DNA from: Myoxocephalus aenaeus
Taxonomy: Eukaryota; Chordata; Actinopteri; Perciformes; Cottidae
Assembly: GCA_038501785.1 (NCBI GenBank)
Contig: JBAMJR010000053.1
Span: 1,496,001 to 1,560,000, forward strand
Direction: 5' to 3'
DNA length: 64,000 nucleotides
Positions 11,885 to 22,614 of this stretch are shown piece after piece; positions within the stretch are counted from its first letter, which is position 1; each line of letters opens with the position of its first letter. The notes below the pieces were generated by a model, which made no database searches, was not told where the DNA came from, and saw only the letters and a program-made list of their open reading frames with translations. The translations under genes were made by a program, and so were the position numbers.

Positions 11885-12205
11885 ACGTAGTAAACGATTG
11901 GTTAGGTTTAGGCCACTAAACGACTTGGTAGACGTCATAAAGAAGATCACGGTTTGTGTTAAAATAATAACGTAGTATCGTAAGTGTAAATACATAACAC
12001 CTGTCCTTAGTAGACTTTCTTACATTAACAATATGTAATGTAAGTGTAACAACGTTACGTAACAAGAGTAACTACATTAAGTAACGCCGTAACAACATAA
12101 CAAAACAAGTGTTTAGGCAACGCTTAGTTTTGGTTTCACGCTGTATACAAGCAGCTGTCACCTGGGTGAAAGACCCATGTTGATTTGACACAATCAACCC
12201 ATCCT
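11885..12205 (+). repeat. dispersed repeat family B, copy 1
   Basis: Contains GGTTAGGTTTAGGCC, AAGATCACGGTTTGTGTTAAAAT, GTTTAGGCAA and CACCTGGGTGAAAG..C. The same phrases recur near 30518-30680, 34250-34420 and 60300-60450. From memory this is a widespread teleost interspersed repeat. Several short (TAACG/ACGTAA) phrases lie inside. Confidence 0.55.
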
Positions 12206-12945
12206 ATGTGCTTGATAAACTACGGTGTTTGCTCTGTGCGTCCCTTGTGAGTGAATGACAAAAAGAAGAAAGAGAAATTAGTATTCAGAGTTTTTAGAAA
12301 TGTATAATCTCATCATTTTTCCCCAGGCATCTTATATCAGAAAAGGCAGATCTGAAGGTTTTAGTTTTTAGTGTTAGTTACAAAAAATGTAGTTAATATT
12401 TAAGTACAAAGCTTTGATGGATTGGATTTTAAAATGTCCCTCTCTCTATGTAGTGCAACTTCTAATGCTTTATTTGAACAAAAATCAGGACTACATTTTA
12501 CAGTTTTTGGCATAAAATAAAAGCAAGTAGACAAAGAAAACCCTCACAATCCCTCATAGGAGATCCTCTGTGATATCTTAAAGCTCTGTAGGAACATTTT
12601 GAAGGTTACAAAGGTCCCCTGGTACAATGATATAACAGTGCATACATTCTGCTCGGCCTATACCCCCGAGCCTCAAGCAGGCGTGTGTGTGTGTGTGTGT
12701 GTGATAGCTTGATGAAAAGTGCTGACTGTCTATCCCTGACCTCAAATTGTACTCTGTATCACTCTCTTGGATCCGGTTTCCTGCTATGTGTTTGTATGTA
12801 TAATTTTCACATGTGTGTGTGAGAAAATGATAAATCTTTTCGGCTTGTGTATGGAAGACTTTAAACGGCTCAGATGGGATACATGTGAGGTGGCCGAGGC
12901 CAGTGGCTCTCAACGGCCAGCGTCTGTCATCAATTAGCATTTCTG

Positions 12946-12978
12946 GTGTGTGTGTGTGTGTGTGTGTGTGTGGGGGGG
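12946..12978. repeat. (GT)n microsatellite with G run
   Basis: Thirteen GT units followed by seven G. Confidence 0.9.
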
Positions 12979-13073
12979 AATCATTTAGTTTAATGTCACT
13001 TTAAAGACTAAGACACGCTGACACATATGGAGTGAAGGTGAAAGCAGTTAAACAGTTACCTCCCCAATTACAT

Positions 13074-13075
<2 letters not shown>

Positions 13076-13111
<36 letters not shown>
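13076..13111. repeat. (AC)n microsatellite
   Basis: About 18 AC units, uninterrupted. Confidence 0.95.
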
Positions 13112-13115
<4 letters not shown>

Positions 13116-13599
13116 TTCAGGTGAACAATCAGGACATTCTTTCCAAAGAGGCCTAGAGTCAAAAATGAGCAATTGGACATTTGAATGATCACTTCATTCG
13201 CCTTCTGTACACACTTGTTCGTCTTCATGATGTGTGACAAGGGAGCAGCACGCTTTGAGCAAATTGGCGATCATTGACAAATTGACGGATTGCCTGAATG
13301 CTTGTTTTCGGTCTCTGATGCAATCACAACATCATGGGGGCAATTTGCCATCTGGCCAGTGGTGTTTGTTGAGGAGTTGTCAGACGGACAAAAATAATCC
13401 CAGCTAAATTTTTTTTTAATAGATTGCAGAAAGTGTAGCTAAATATATAATACTCGGCTATTTAAAAAGGACATTTAATTAAAAACTTGTGCGCATACAT
13501 TTAGGTATCCTGGTCAAACCATTCCGTTTTTTTTTATTGTGAGTTGCCTAAATCGGAAATGATTCAACAAGCCAATTAGATGTGTCTCCCCTTCCTATG

Positions 13600-13925
13600 T
13601 CACATGTAGGCTCATTAGAATATATCGCCCTACCATCAGAGTGTCTCCACAACGGCTTGACAAGTACCTCAAAGGTGCGCCTTAGTTTTCTTGCACGCCA
13701 ATCAGAGCAGACAGGGCTTTTTTGAGGGTTCGGGGCTTAAAGAGACAGGCGCAAAATAAAAACGTGACAGAGGACAGACAGAGGGTGAATCGAGGTATAT
13801 TCAGACAGGAAGTATGAGATATAAATTGTGTTTTTTTTTTTTACATGAAAGCATGTACAGATAAAGTAAAAACGCTCTAGACAAGTATGAACCTAAAAAC
13901 GAACAAGATATGTCCCCTTTAAGAC
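13600..13925 (+). repeat. dispersed repeat family C, copy 1
   Basis: Aligns in order with 38105-38409: GAGCAGAC.GGGCTTTTT, GGGCTTAAAGAGACAGGCGC, AGAGGG.GAAT, GGT.TATTCA, GTGTTTTT, CATGTA, and a common end CCCCTTTAA. A reverse partial copy is at 27826-27965. From memory this is a frequent fish repeat. Confidence 0.65.
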
Positions 13926-14039
13926 ACATTGTGTGCACACCTGGAAAGCAGAGGTGCCTAAAAGAGATTTGTTTTTTTAAGAGATGCCGCTTTGAAAGTG
14001 CATTTGTGCAGAGCAAGGCTATATGCTATTAGCATGCTA

Positions 14040-14230
14040 ACATTTGCCATTTAATATCAGATACATGGTGGCGACATCAGAGGATCAACATAGTAAGAGG
14101 GATTCACCATCTGGGAACCATGAATGTCTGTGTGAAAGTGTGTGCCAATCCATCGAGTAGATGTTGAGTTCACTGAATGGCCTGCTGGTCATCTCAGCTC
14201 TGAAGAATCCAATGGGATCCCAGAGGCATT
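14040..14230 (+). repeat. dispersed repeat family D, partial copy
   Basis: GGTGGCGACATCAG, GGGATTCACCATCTGGGAACC, ATGAATGTCTGTGTGAAAG and GTGCCAATCCATCGAGTAG match the order of phrases in the copies at 22615-23010 and 27985-28075. Confidence 0.55.
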
Positions 14231-14700
14231 GGAGGCATTGGAGGTATCGCTTGTCCAGTTATCACGCTGCACTCCCTGAATTTAGTTGGCATGTTTGGAA
14301 AGAAAAAATCCTGGTTGGCTGGAGGGTTACACAAAAATGTTGTTTGTGTTTTTTTTCCATTTGACTTTATCTCTCTGACAATTATGCCGACACAATTCAT
14401 CCGATGTGGATTGGTTTAGTTGTGGAAGAACACTTTGGGAAACCAACTAAGAATTTTATAAACGTTCCGCCTACTGCCTTTCTTCCAGAGAACTACATTG
14501 GATTGCAATACAACGCACCCTGGTCATACAACGGCCTAATGGGATGTTGGTGTCTCGGTAGTTTGGTTTAATTTAATGTCCTTTGGGAGAAGCAGTTGTT
14601 CCTCAATCATAATGATAAGCAAGAAACATTACAACGCGTTTCTGGAATCCGTCTGGCTTGAGAGTGGCGTTCCAGCGGGGTGTGTAAGTGAGATTGTATC

Positions 14701-14704
<4 letters not shown>

Positions 14705-14766
<62 letters not shown>
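14705..14766. repeat. compound (GT)n(CT)n microsatellite
   Basis: Fourteen GT units run directly into about 16 CT units, then a GTCTCT-type tail to 14780. Confidence 0.95.
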
Positions 14767-15705
14767 CTCTGTGTCTCTGTGTGTGTCCAAGCTACACATA
14801 TGTATCTGCTATAAGTGCATTTTTGGGTGTGTGCACACGTCAAGGGTCATACTCGTAAGTCATGGAGTGCACGTGTGTTTGTTTGTGTGTGTGGGGTTAA
14901 ATTAGGGTTCAGTACATTCCATACTTAGGTGAGAGTGACTGTCCTCTCTATCAGGGTAAATGTAGTCATCAGCTTCCCGTGTGTGTGCGCATGCATGCAG
15001 CGGAAACATTGACAACAGCCAATGTCCCTTGTTGACCTCACACACTCTTGTCAGAGAGTCTGCTCAAAGCACACACAGCTGTGTGTGTGAGAGCATTCCA
15101 TGTCCGTGAGGCTGCTCATCTGTTATGACGTGTGTGTGTGTGTGTTTTAACTGTATATAAAGTATACACACTCCTGGTGTTTAAATGTCTGTGATTAGCG
15201 CTTTGAATTGTGAGCATGAAGCGACTGGTAAACCCGGCAGCCTTGACACGGGGCCAGAGTTGTGTATCTGATTTTGCAGTGAACGGTAAATTAAGACGCA
15301 TCGATCCATCGTCACCTCGCTGCCTGTCTGCCAGACTTGTTTGCTCCGCTGATCAGAGCCGCCTGGTCGCACCACATCTTGTCTTGCCACGTGAATAACG
15401 AGCTCCACTCACAGAGAGGATTAGCCGTGGGAGTGGCGAACAGAAGGAAAACTCAGTTTGACAGTTGCTAATTGCTACGAGTTTAATAATACGGGGCGCT
15501 GCTGAGTTTAGGCACAAAACCCTGGGATCAAATCTGAAACAAAACATATCAAGTGTCGCTATAGCTCGGCTCCCAATACATGTTGCTGACCGCCGGGACG
15601 AGCTGTCATCACATCGGCTCACTTGACTACTGCCCGGCGTTAGGAGGCTGTTTAGTTTCACAGATGTACAGATAGCGTGTGTGTCACCCATGTGTGTGCA
15701 GCCAC

Positions 15706-15774
15706 CTTCTTGATCTCCTCCATTTCTCGGAGTCTCTCTTGTTCCACACGCTCCCTCTCCAGCCGCCGGCGGAC
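15706..15774 (-). CDS. internal coding exon, unrecognised coiled-coil protein
   Basis: The exon is 69 bases, 23 codons, phase 0 at both ends. The minus-strand acceptor is GTGTGTTTCAG before GTCCGCCGG. The product starts VRRRLERERVEQERLREM and ends EEIKK, a strongly charged single-helix or coiled-coil segment. Two donors are possible: AAG followed by GTGGCT (used here), or 18 bases further at ATGG followed by GTGACA, which would add six residues. The neighbouring exons fit in phase with either choice. Arg/Glu-rich composition is typical of cytoskeletal and ciliary linker proteins, but no family was identified. Confidence 0.65.
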
Positions 15775-15878
15775 CTGAAACACACAGACTTACACACATG
15801 ATTTGTGTATTTTTTTCAATTAGTGGCTTGTGGTGATAGTGGGTTGTACAATATTTGAAGACCTTCCTCATCTCTTAC

Positions 15879-15998
15879 CCGATCCTCCTTTTTGTCTCTC
15901 CAGTCGTCCTCCAAAGCTCCTTGAGCAGTTCCTGCTGTTGTCTTTTCTGACGGTCCCAGAAACGTGTAGTCCTCCTCTTTACACAAACCTCTCATTGA
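15879..15998 (-). CDS. internal coding exon, unrecognised protein
   Basis: The minus-strand donor is excellent (GATCGG followed by GTAAGAG) and the acceptor is CTGTTCTTCTGGTTCTAG. The 120 bases give 40 codons in phase 0, beginning SMRGLCKEEDYTFLGPSEK and ending WRDKKEDR, which runs directly into VRRRLER of the next exon. An alternative acceptor 22 bases downstream (TAAAG) would give a 98-base exon entered in another phase, and could then follow a start codon at 17137-17139. I prefer the longer exon because of its pyrimidine tract and because its phase matches the upstream exon ending at 17070. A second reading frame is also open here, but it does not splice in phase. Confidence 0.55.
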
Positions 15999-16077
15999 CT
16001 AGAACCAGAAGAACAGCCATTCATCGAGTGAGACACTCGTTAACATATTCCGCCAATTTAATATTGCCTTGAGTAGT

Positions 16078-16460
16078 GCCATAGACTGTATAGCACAACG
16101 TTGTTGTGACGTCACCCATTGGTTTCTGGATTGTGGTTTTGAAGCCTTAAGTTTGTAATTTCGGCCATCGCATCTTGTTTTGTTGCAAACAGTGAACCAA
16201 AATGACCATATATGGACTGTGGAGGAGTGACATACAGTAGATGTGCCGTATACAGTTCTGCTCGTGGTAGCGACCCGTCAATCACAAGGTAGCCCCGCCC
16301 TAAAGCATACCGTAATTTATTGTATATATTTGACTGTATACAGGAGTGTTTACTAAATAAACATCATGCTGAAGGCTTGAAAGTAGTGATTGAGACCTTA
16401 AACTCATGTTTGCCATGTTTAAACTAATTTTCTCTTCGACTATCTTACAATCTGACGGAG
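16078..16460 (+). repeat. dispersed repeat family E, copy 1
   Basis: ATAGACTGTATA, GTGACGTCACCCATTGGTTT, TTTTGAAGCC, GGCCATCGC, TGTGGAGGAGTGACATA, GTCAATCACAAGGTAGCCCC, ATAAACATCATGCTGAAG and TGATTGAGACC occur in this order. It is a well-known type of fish interspersed repeat (recognised from memory). A 5' fragment lies at 36285-36370 and a reverse copy at 56940-57370. Confidence 0.7.
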
Positions 16461-17069
16461 CCACAAGCTTCACAGGCTGAGAATGGTTATCAATATCATT
16501 CTCATGCTTCCGACGGGACAAAATGAAAGAGAAACTTGCGGTCATGACTTGAAATAAAACAACTGAAGGTTTAAGCAACAAAACTACCTGGTTAGGTTTA
16601 TGAAAAGATTCTGGTTTGTCTTAAAGTAAGTATGTTTGTTTTGTAATTTACGTATGTTGTTGTTAGTGAAGTACAAAAGTTCATAAAATAAAATAAGTCA
16701 ACTTAGAGACATCAACATAAATGTGGGGGGAGGGGTCAGGGAATAGTTTGAGTTTGAAAATGATGCAAATCATAGATCCAGATCCCTACCCAAGTAGCAA
16801 AATACATATTTGGAACAAATCCACTGTGGAAATAGATGCTGTTTACTTGTTTATGTTGCTGTGTTTTTCATTGTCTCCTTGGAGAAACGGTTTGGTTCCG
16901 CTGAAAGATATTTGTGGAAGAGTCATCCGTCGGGTTAATGAGGACGAGAGCACGCTAAGAAACTTGCTAAACCGCCGCCACTGTAAGCATGAGCGGTTTT
17001 AATAACCGCAAGCCAATCCCTGCGTGTTGTCTTTACAGTCAAGTTGGTTCCAGCGTTTTAATCACGTAC

Positions 17070-17131
17070 CTTTGACATTGGAATGCCTTGAAACCGCTTC
17101 ATGTGATTCATCTTGATCCGGGACAGGTCTG
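17070..17131 (-). CDS. probable internal exon, unrecognised protein
   Basis: The minus-strand donor AAG followed by GTACGTGA at 17069 is strong. In the frame that ends in phase 0, the exon reads DLSRIKMNHMKRFQGIPMSK. It is entered from an NAGNAG-like acceptor (GAGCAGCAG) around 17129-17135 and joins in phase with the exon at 15879-15998. In another frame an ATG at 17137-17139 opens MSSRPVPDQDESHEAVSR and ends in phase 1, fitting the shorter version of the next exon. Which is used decides the amino terminus. The first option agrees with the better acceptor downstream. Confidence 0.45.
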
Positions 17132-17449
17132 CTGCTCATGACACATAGATATGCACAGTTTGAATTATGAAGTCTCACTGACTTTGAGACATTTACATCA
17201 CCAGTTATACAAATACCTCAGTGAGAAATGTACATCTCCGTTATGACAGTTTACTTCATAAATAAAAAATAAAAAGATATTAGCATTTGGAGGAAAACAA
17301 TCTGAAAGAGTCAGATTCCTCATTAATAGTCCATCAATTACTCACCTGCAGGTCAACACTGTCAAACCAGTGTCCACTGTTGTCATCAATACCTGTGACT
17401 TCTCTCTGCTTATGTCCTCTTTATGTCTTTAATGTCTCATTATAACCAC

Positions 17450-17539
17450 AGATCCTTCCTGCGTCCTTCTCCAGTTTAAAGTCCCGACAGAGTTTCGGAT
17501 CAGAGTTATAAAGGTTCTTATCCAGTGACGGCGTGCAAC
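17450..17539 (-). CDS. candidate upstream exon of the coiled-coil gene
   Basis: The minus-strand reading gives CTPSLDKNLYNSDPKLCRDF, then KLEKDAGRI, with no stop, and ends in the phase required by the acceptor near 17131. The donor (ATCT followed by GTGGTT) and the acceptor (CATGTAG) are both weak. The open frame extends 5' without a stop to an ATG at 17610-17612, so this could instead be the first coding exon. The sequence looks protein-like (Tyr/Asp/Lys-rich, few hydrophobics), but I cannot place it in a family. Confidence 0.35.
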
Positions 17540-19275
17540 CTACATGCCAGTTATTTCCACAGTGCGGTGACAGAAGTGCCACCGTCGCACTAATAGAGCG
17601 AGTCAAGATCATAATGGATAGTTTGGAAGCTTTTTCTTTATTGAGATCAGTATGAGGCTTCAGGTCAGTGCTTCTCAACCCTTACCAATACCAGAGGGCC
17701 TTCAGTTTGGTAGTGTATATTCTAGAAACTGCTTTCCATCCATCCAGAGAACAAAACTGTGAAAAAACAGTAAATACTTTTGACATTTTTGAAAATAAGC
17801 CTATCAGCTTTCTTGTCGAGATTCAGGTGAGAAGATTGATACCACTCATGGCTTCATGCTAGTTAGCTTAGCCTATATAGCTCTCTAATAAATACACTAT
17901 TTCCACTTTGATCAATATGTTAGAAACGCAAGTGTATAAAACAACATGCTGTGGGGTTGTGCCGATGACAATAGGACTCCAAAAAGTCCAGGTTTGGACA
18001 CTTTGGTTGAACAAACCAAATATAACATATCTTTGTTTCCCCCTGTAAGGCCTTATGCTACGCTAAGATAGAGTGGTTGTCAATTCATATTTAGCATGAA
18101 GACGTGACGGTGACGTGATCAGGAAGTAATGAGGATGATACAGTTTAGCCTAATATGTATCAACGGCGCTCCCTGTGCAGAGTTGCAGCAATCCGTGCTG
18201 TATTTATCCTTTGGGATCAATATAGTTGACAACGTCCTCTGATCTTAATTAATAGCCCTTTCAGCAGTCTGCTAATAAGCCTGGCAGCCTCATACGGTAG
18301 CCGAGATGTGAACAGTGAACTCACTCTGACACCGCGTTGACACATTCAAGAAAAACACGTCTGGGAGCTGTTACAGCGCTGCTGGATCAGATGAGGAGCA
18401 GTCAGTGTTAAATGATTCCCTTCTCTGTCAGCTTATATGAAGTAGCACAGCACAGTAATCTATGCTCAGTATACTCTATACTGTAGACGATGCACTGATT
18501 TCATTTGGCAAAGCAAGATTATACAAAAACAACATGGAAAAAAAACATCATTACACTGCATGTGCATGAAATTGATCATGAAACTGGATTATTATATATA
18601 TATTTATGTTTTTGGTACACCCTCAGTAATATACAGTATATTGTCTTAAATAAACATCCCAAAATAAATTGACAAAAATCTGAAAAAAATCTCCCATGAA
18701 AGAATTCAATAAAACCTTTATTTCAGGACATAATTAATGTTTTATTATACTCATTAAACTTATTAAATCATTAAAAACAATATTACCACAGTGATATGCA
18801 TTATTCTATGCATTATTCTTTCAGTTGCACAAATGAATAATAAACAACATTTTACATTATTTTACATCATTATTATAATATATACAAAATAAAGCTAAAC
18901 CATATTAGCCTTTTAGATAATAAAAACCCGCTGGGACAACATATGAGAAGGAGTGAGCTGAAGAGCGAGTGCACTCCAGGAGCCTCACTCCAGACCAGAG
19001 GCGGTGCCGAGGTTAACAGCAGGGATTGCTGTTGGGAAGTGGGAGCAGACTGCGAATGACAAAGCGCAGTAAAGCATAACTGTGAGGGTGTGTCATGGCC
19101 AGTGTTTGTTATTTTACGAGGTGCAACGTTTTCATCCTCCCACTGTAGAATGATGTACGTTAATCTCACTGTAGTTTTAAATAGCCTTTTTATAGGTTGT
19201 TAGGCAAGCTCGTAATGAGAAATAGCAGAAGTCTGGCAGGCCTGGAATACATATGAATAATGTTCACGTTAATGT

Positions 19276-19314
<39 letters not shown>

Positions 19315-20489
19315 TGTGTATACAGATGCCTAAATTAAAGCCATACTGACAGTAAAAAAAGTCTGCAGCTGCCTAAACATCCTAACTGCATGACGTTTGA
19401 TCACAGCATGCAATAAGCAGGAACATCCTAATTGTTACAGGGCATCTTAGAATGGAGTCACGTGTGAAGTCTCAAACCGCAAAGGGCACTTATGGCGTCC
19501 ACATGCTCTCAAAAACACAGACGAGAACACACAACCTACTATCCCGCATCGCTTCACACACCCTCCGTACATTCAGCACCCGGAGAGAGAGCAACAAGCT
19601 GTGATCTTTGACCTCTGGCCTCTGAACATCCCCGACGCCCTGACATCACTCATCCCCCTGCTCATAACAGGAAACAGAGCTGGACTTTTAAATATGTGAA
19701 CTAGCCCTTTAGCAAACCATTAACATTAATTATACGCTTGTTGTTTTTAAAACTCAGTGACTCGTTGGTGGTCGTATTCTGGACGCATCTTGTCATCGAT
19801 GCTTCATGTGGGACACGGTGCGGAGAACAGTGATGGTTCTGTTTGGGCTTTCTCTCTAAACCTTTGCAGCATCTATAAGCGTTAAGTTCCTGCAACAGAA
19901 GGGATGTGCAAATGGATACACAATCGAGTGCCGCAGTGTGAAAAGGGTGAGGTTAGGTTTCAGTGCCTTCATAGGAGGTCATAGGACTGCTTGTGTATTT
20001 TGAACGGATAATGGCTCCAGGTTCAAGTCAGAACCTCAAAGTCTGACTGGGCTTGAGTTCTAGTTTCCATCAGTGGCAGCAGGTTAAAGCTTGGTAATCT
20101 TATTAAAACATGTTTTGTTATATTTGTTAAAATTCTCTTTCTGAAAGCAAGAAAAAAAGAAGAAAAAAAAAGTGTTTTGTAGCTGTCCAGGACCGTAATA
20201 AGCCCACCCAATCAATTCTTTCACAATGTGGTCACATTTAACCAGCTCCCAAAACTGAAATTAAAAATTATGTCGCACAGCTGCAGACAAACTTCGACAG
20301 CTGTGTTGTAGATCGCACGAAGAGCGTGTGCAAGGCCTCACTCGGTCCACAGGTTGCCTGAAGTGACCTGAGAGCAAAGTGTATCCCAGCTGTCCCGCGA
20401 CGCCTGCGTGACATCACGTCCTTTTTTTCATCCCAAAGATCAAATTCGTGGCCCGGGATCAGATGCGCGGCGGGCGGCCGCCTGGTGAC
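17540..20489. other. non-coding or intronic, no exon supported
   Basis: AT-rich 18480-18900 has several AATAAA and TATATA runs. A (GT)n tract lies at 19279-19320. A 98-codon minus-strand frame at 18873-19169 has no splice support. 20270-20460 is CpG-rich with an open minus frame containing the phrase HEFDLWDEKKDVM, which may be part of the GC-rich block upstream. Confidence 0.45.
19279..19320. repeat. (GT)n microsatellite, imperfect
   Basis: GT units with two TA interruptions near the 3' end. Confidence 0.9.
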
Positions 20490-20730
20490 CTGGAGTGACT
20501 CTGTGAAAAGCTCTTGCCATGAGGAATCCCCAACTCGCCTCGTGTCTTAATGCCTGATCCCTCGGCCACTAAACTGTGCACCGCAACAGGCTTAACTCCT
20601 CCTCCGTGCCCATTGTCCAGCACGGTTCCAGGCTCCAGGGGACTCGGCTCCTCCGGCGGGAACACTCGCTGAAGTGCAGGTGTTCGTACGTGTTTGGGTG
20701 TGGGAGCCCACAGATGGGGGCCGCGGGGAT
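20490..20730 (-). CDS. candidate exon in a GC-rich block
   Basis: On the minus strand, GGAGTTTCAG precedes a 241-base open stretch with mostly G or C at third positions. It includes VFPPEEPSPLEPGTVLDNGH, VKPVAVHSLVAEGSGIKTRG and GIPHGKSFSQSHSR. Possible donors are TCCAG followed by GTCACC, or 10 bases earlier CAGA followed by GTCACT; only the second matches the phase of 17450-17539. A second frame is open for the first 170 bases. The block stands out in GC and CpG from its AT-rich surroundings, so it is an exon or CpG island of the same minus-strand gene, or a separate short gene. No family recognised. Confidence 0.35.
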
Positions 20731-21418
20731 CTGAAACTCCCTTCTTAGTCTTTCTGATAAGTGTGCTTGTATTTGTGTGCACACGTGTGTTTGTGGGAGC
20801 AAATCCTGTTATGTTATACTGTTGGCAGTGACACTGTTAGACAGTCCCCTGACCTAAAGCTGTCTGAGAGCAGGAGTGTGTATGCGTTTCGGGATGCTGT
20901 CGTTGAGCATCATCCCAATCCCTGCACAAAAACGGGGTTTGCACCAACATGCGTGTATAGTCTTATTTTTTTGTTTAAATGTTTTATTACATTCAGAGAA
21001 TATCCTTTGGCCCCCAAGAGTCCTTTCTGACTGCACAAACTAACATATTCCATTATGATAGAGACAAATACATATTCATTAGGGATTTTGTTTGTGGTGC
21101 TCATAATATTGTTGAGTGATCGAGGAAAAATATGAAAGTAAAAAAGTCTAACTATTATAACCGTATAATCATTTTCTTTTTATATGTAACCATTTGAGCA
21201 TATATATAATGTTTGGTTTTTATTTTCATTATAGTTTGTGATTAGACAGTATAAAATCCATAGGACGCTATAAGTTGCTATGTTATATACTCTTTTTGAA
21301 TGAGATGTGTTAAATGTTCTTTCCTTTGTTAGAAGCATGCGTCGCCAATCTAACCAGATAGGGTTGTAAAACCCCCTCTGTCCAACTCTGGTGACAGCAT
21401 GACTGATGTACTCTTGTG

Positions 21419-21427
21419 TATAAAAGA
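21419..21427 (+). promoter_or_regulatory. TATA box of the LTR-like element
   Basis: TATAAAAGA about 31 bases upstream of GGGGTGCC, the shared start of both repeat blocks. Confidence 0.5.
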
Positions 21428-21449
21428 GGGTGGAGAATGTATGTTTTTC

Positions 21450-21757
21450 GGGGTGCCTCGCAATTCTGTGCAGGAGGATAGAAGAGAGAAGAGGTGTTTA
21501 TTCACCAGCTCTAAAAACTTAACCCTTTCTCTTAGTTACTTGTAAACTTTTACTAGTTAAGGAGAAAAATCAGATTGGACCTGTCCCAGCCCTTAAGGGT
21601 TGGGACAGGTCTCCAGCTTTAGAGTCTGGAAGAAACTTCTACTATCAGGAGAGGGGTGCCTCACAATTCTGTGCAGGTGGATAGAAGAGAGAAGAGGTGT
21701 TTATTCACCAGCTCTAAAAACTTAACCCTTTCTCTTAGTTATTAGTAAATTTTAAAC
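21450..21757 (+). repeat. direct duplication of a ~104-bp block within the LTR
   Basis: 21450-21553 and 21653-21757 are nearly identical (GGGGTGCCTCGCAATTCTGT against GGGGTGCCTCACAATTCTGT, then GTGTTTATTCACCAGC and CTTAACCCTTTCTCTTAGTT). The repeat period is 203. Between them, 21579-21610 is a 32-base palindrome (ACCTGTCCCAGCCC, TTAAGGG, TTGGGACAGGT) with one G/T exception. Confidence 0.85.
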
Positions 21758-21933
21758 GTTTGATTGAATTGAATTTTTGTTGTATGTAAGATAATCTTGA
21801 AATAAAACTCAGCCTTATTTCGTAAGGTACTGAAACCAAAACAAAGATTCTGGTTCTTTAAAACAATTTAAACCCTCTTTCCCTGTCCATCCACCGTGAG
21901 ATACAGAGGTGACGACTGAATCTACCAAAGAAA

Positions 21934-21948
21934 CTTAAGGTAAGTATC
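21934..21948 (+). promoter_or_regulatory. strong 5' splice donor consensus
   Basis: CTTAAG followed by GTAAGTATC, close to the vertebrate consensus and placed as a retroviral leader donor would be. Confidence 0.5.
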
Positions 21949-21960
21949 TTTGGGTGAAGA

Positions 21961-22336
21961 CTTTTGCAGTGTTTGTCATAATGATGAGATGGTGTCAAAA
22001 AGGTAGATGAGAAGATATAGACGATATACGTACTCATCTTGATAAGGGTTGAGAGAAGTTACAGCCCACCGCAGGGGACCTCGAGCGCAAGCTCTAAAAC
22101 ACCCTCGACAAAACCTATAACTTATTTCGAAAATAAACACAAAAACCTAACGATTTAGCACGGGGCGAGATAAAAGACCGAAGGTGTTATACCAATATCG
22201 GATGAGGATTGTTATTTCCTCCGGGATCACTAGGATAATTAACCGACGGAGTGCCACCGAGTTAGGTGCGAGGTCTTGCCTTTACTAACCAAACCCTCCC
22301 TTCCCCTCTTCCCTTGGCAAGACCACCGTTCACGTT

Positions 22337-22339
<3 letters not shown>
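21961..22339 (+). other. sequence downstream of the LTR, no reading frame
   Basis: GC content is higher than its surroundings, with CCACCGCAGGGGACC, GGGGCGAG and CTCCGGGATCAC. It may be residual retroviral leader. No coding frame of note, and it ends at an (AT)n tract. Confidence 0.35.
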
Positions 22340-22389
<50 letters not shown>

Positions 22390-22412
22390 TTTTATTATTA
22401 TTATTTATTTTT
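22340..22412. repeat. (AT)n, T-run and ATT-rich tract
   Basis: About 20 AT units, then 14 T, then ATT triplets. Confidence 0.95.
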
Positions 22413-22614
22413 TCGAAATCATCACACGTTTATGTACACCCACATGTTGAGTCAGTAAGTAACTAGTGCGTTCTTTTGCATCCGTTGTTTGACTACAACG
22501 TTATCATCCAGAATGGCATCTGATAAACACCCACTTCGTCTCGCAGCTCAAAGCACTATGTAGTTTATGGTTGGCAGTTTGACCCCTTAGGCCACCAGAG
22601 TATCATTGCTAATT

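Larger units (their letters stand above)
11573..15705 (-). other. large intron (~4.1 kb) of the coiled-coil gene
   Basis: No additional exon is needed here, because the flanking exons are both phase 0 and join directly. It holds copies of dispersed families B, C and D and several CA/GT/CT microsatellites listed separately. Confidence 0.5.
21300..21960 (+). mobile_element. probable endogenous retrovirus LTR with leader (solo or truncated)
   Basis: In order there are a TATA box (TATAAAAGA, 21419-21427), a likely transcription start about 30 bases on (GGGGTGCCTCGC, 21450), a ~100-bp block repeated at 21653, AATAAA at 21801-21806, and a textbook splice donor (CTTAAG then GTAAGTATC, 21934-21948). 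This is the layout of U3-R-U5, leader and 5' splice donor of a retroviral element. No gag, pol or env frame follows, and I see no second LTR in the window, so it is a relic. The primer binding site is not clear; GGTGACGAC at 21909 is a candidate position only. The 5' border is approximate. Confidence 0.5.

Noticed and set aside
15353..15871. 172-codon minus-strand frame
   Set aside because: It overlaps the exon at 15706-15774 in the wrong frame. The exon frame has proper splice junctions and phase.
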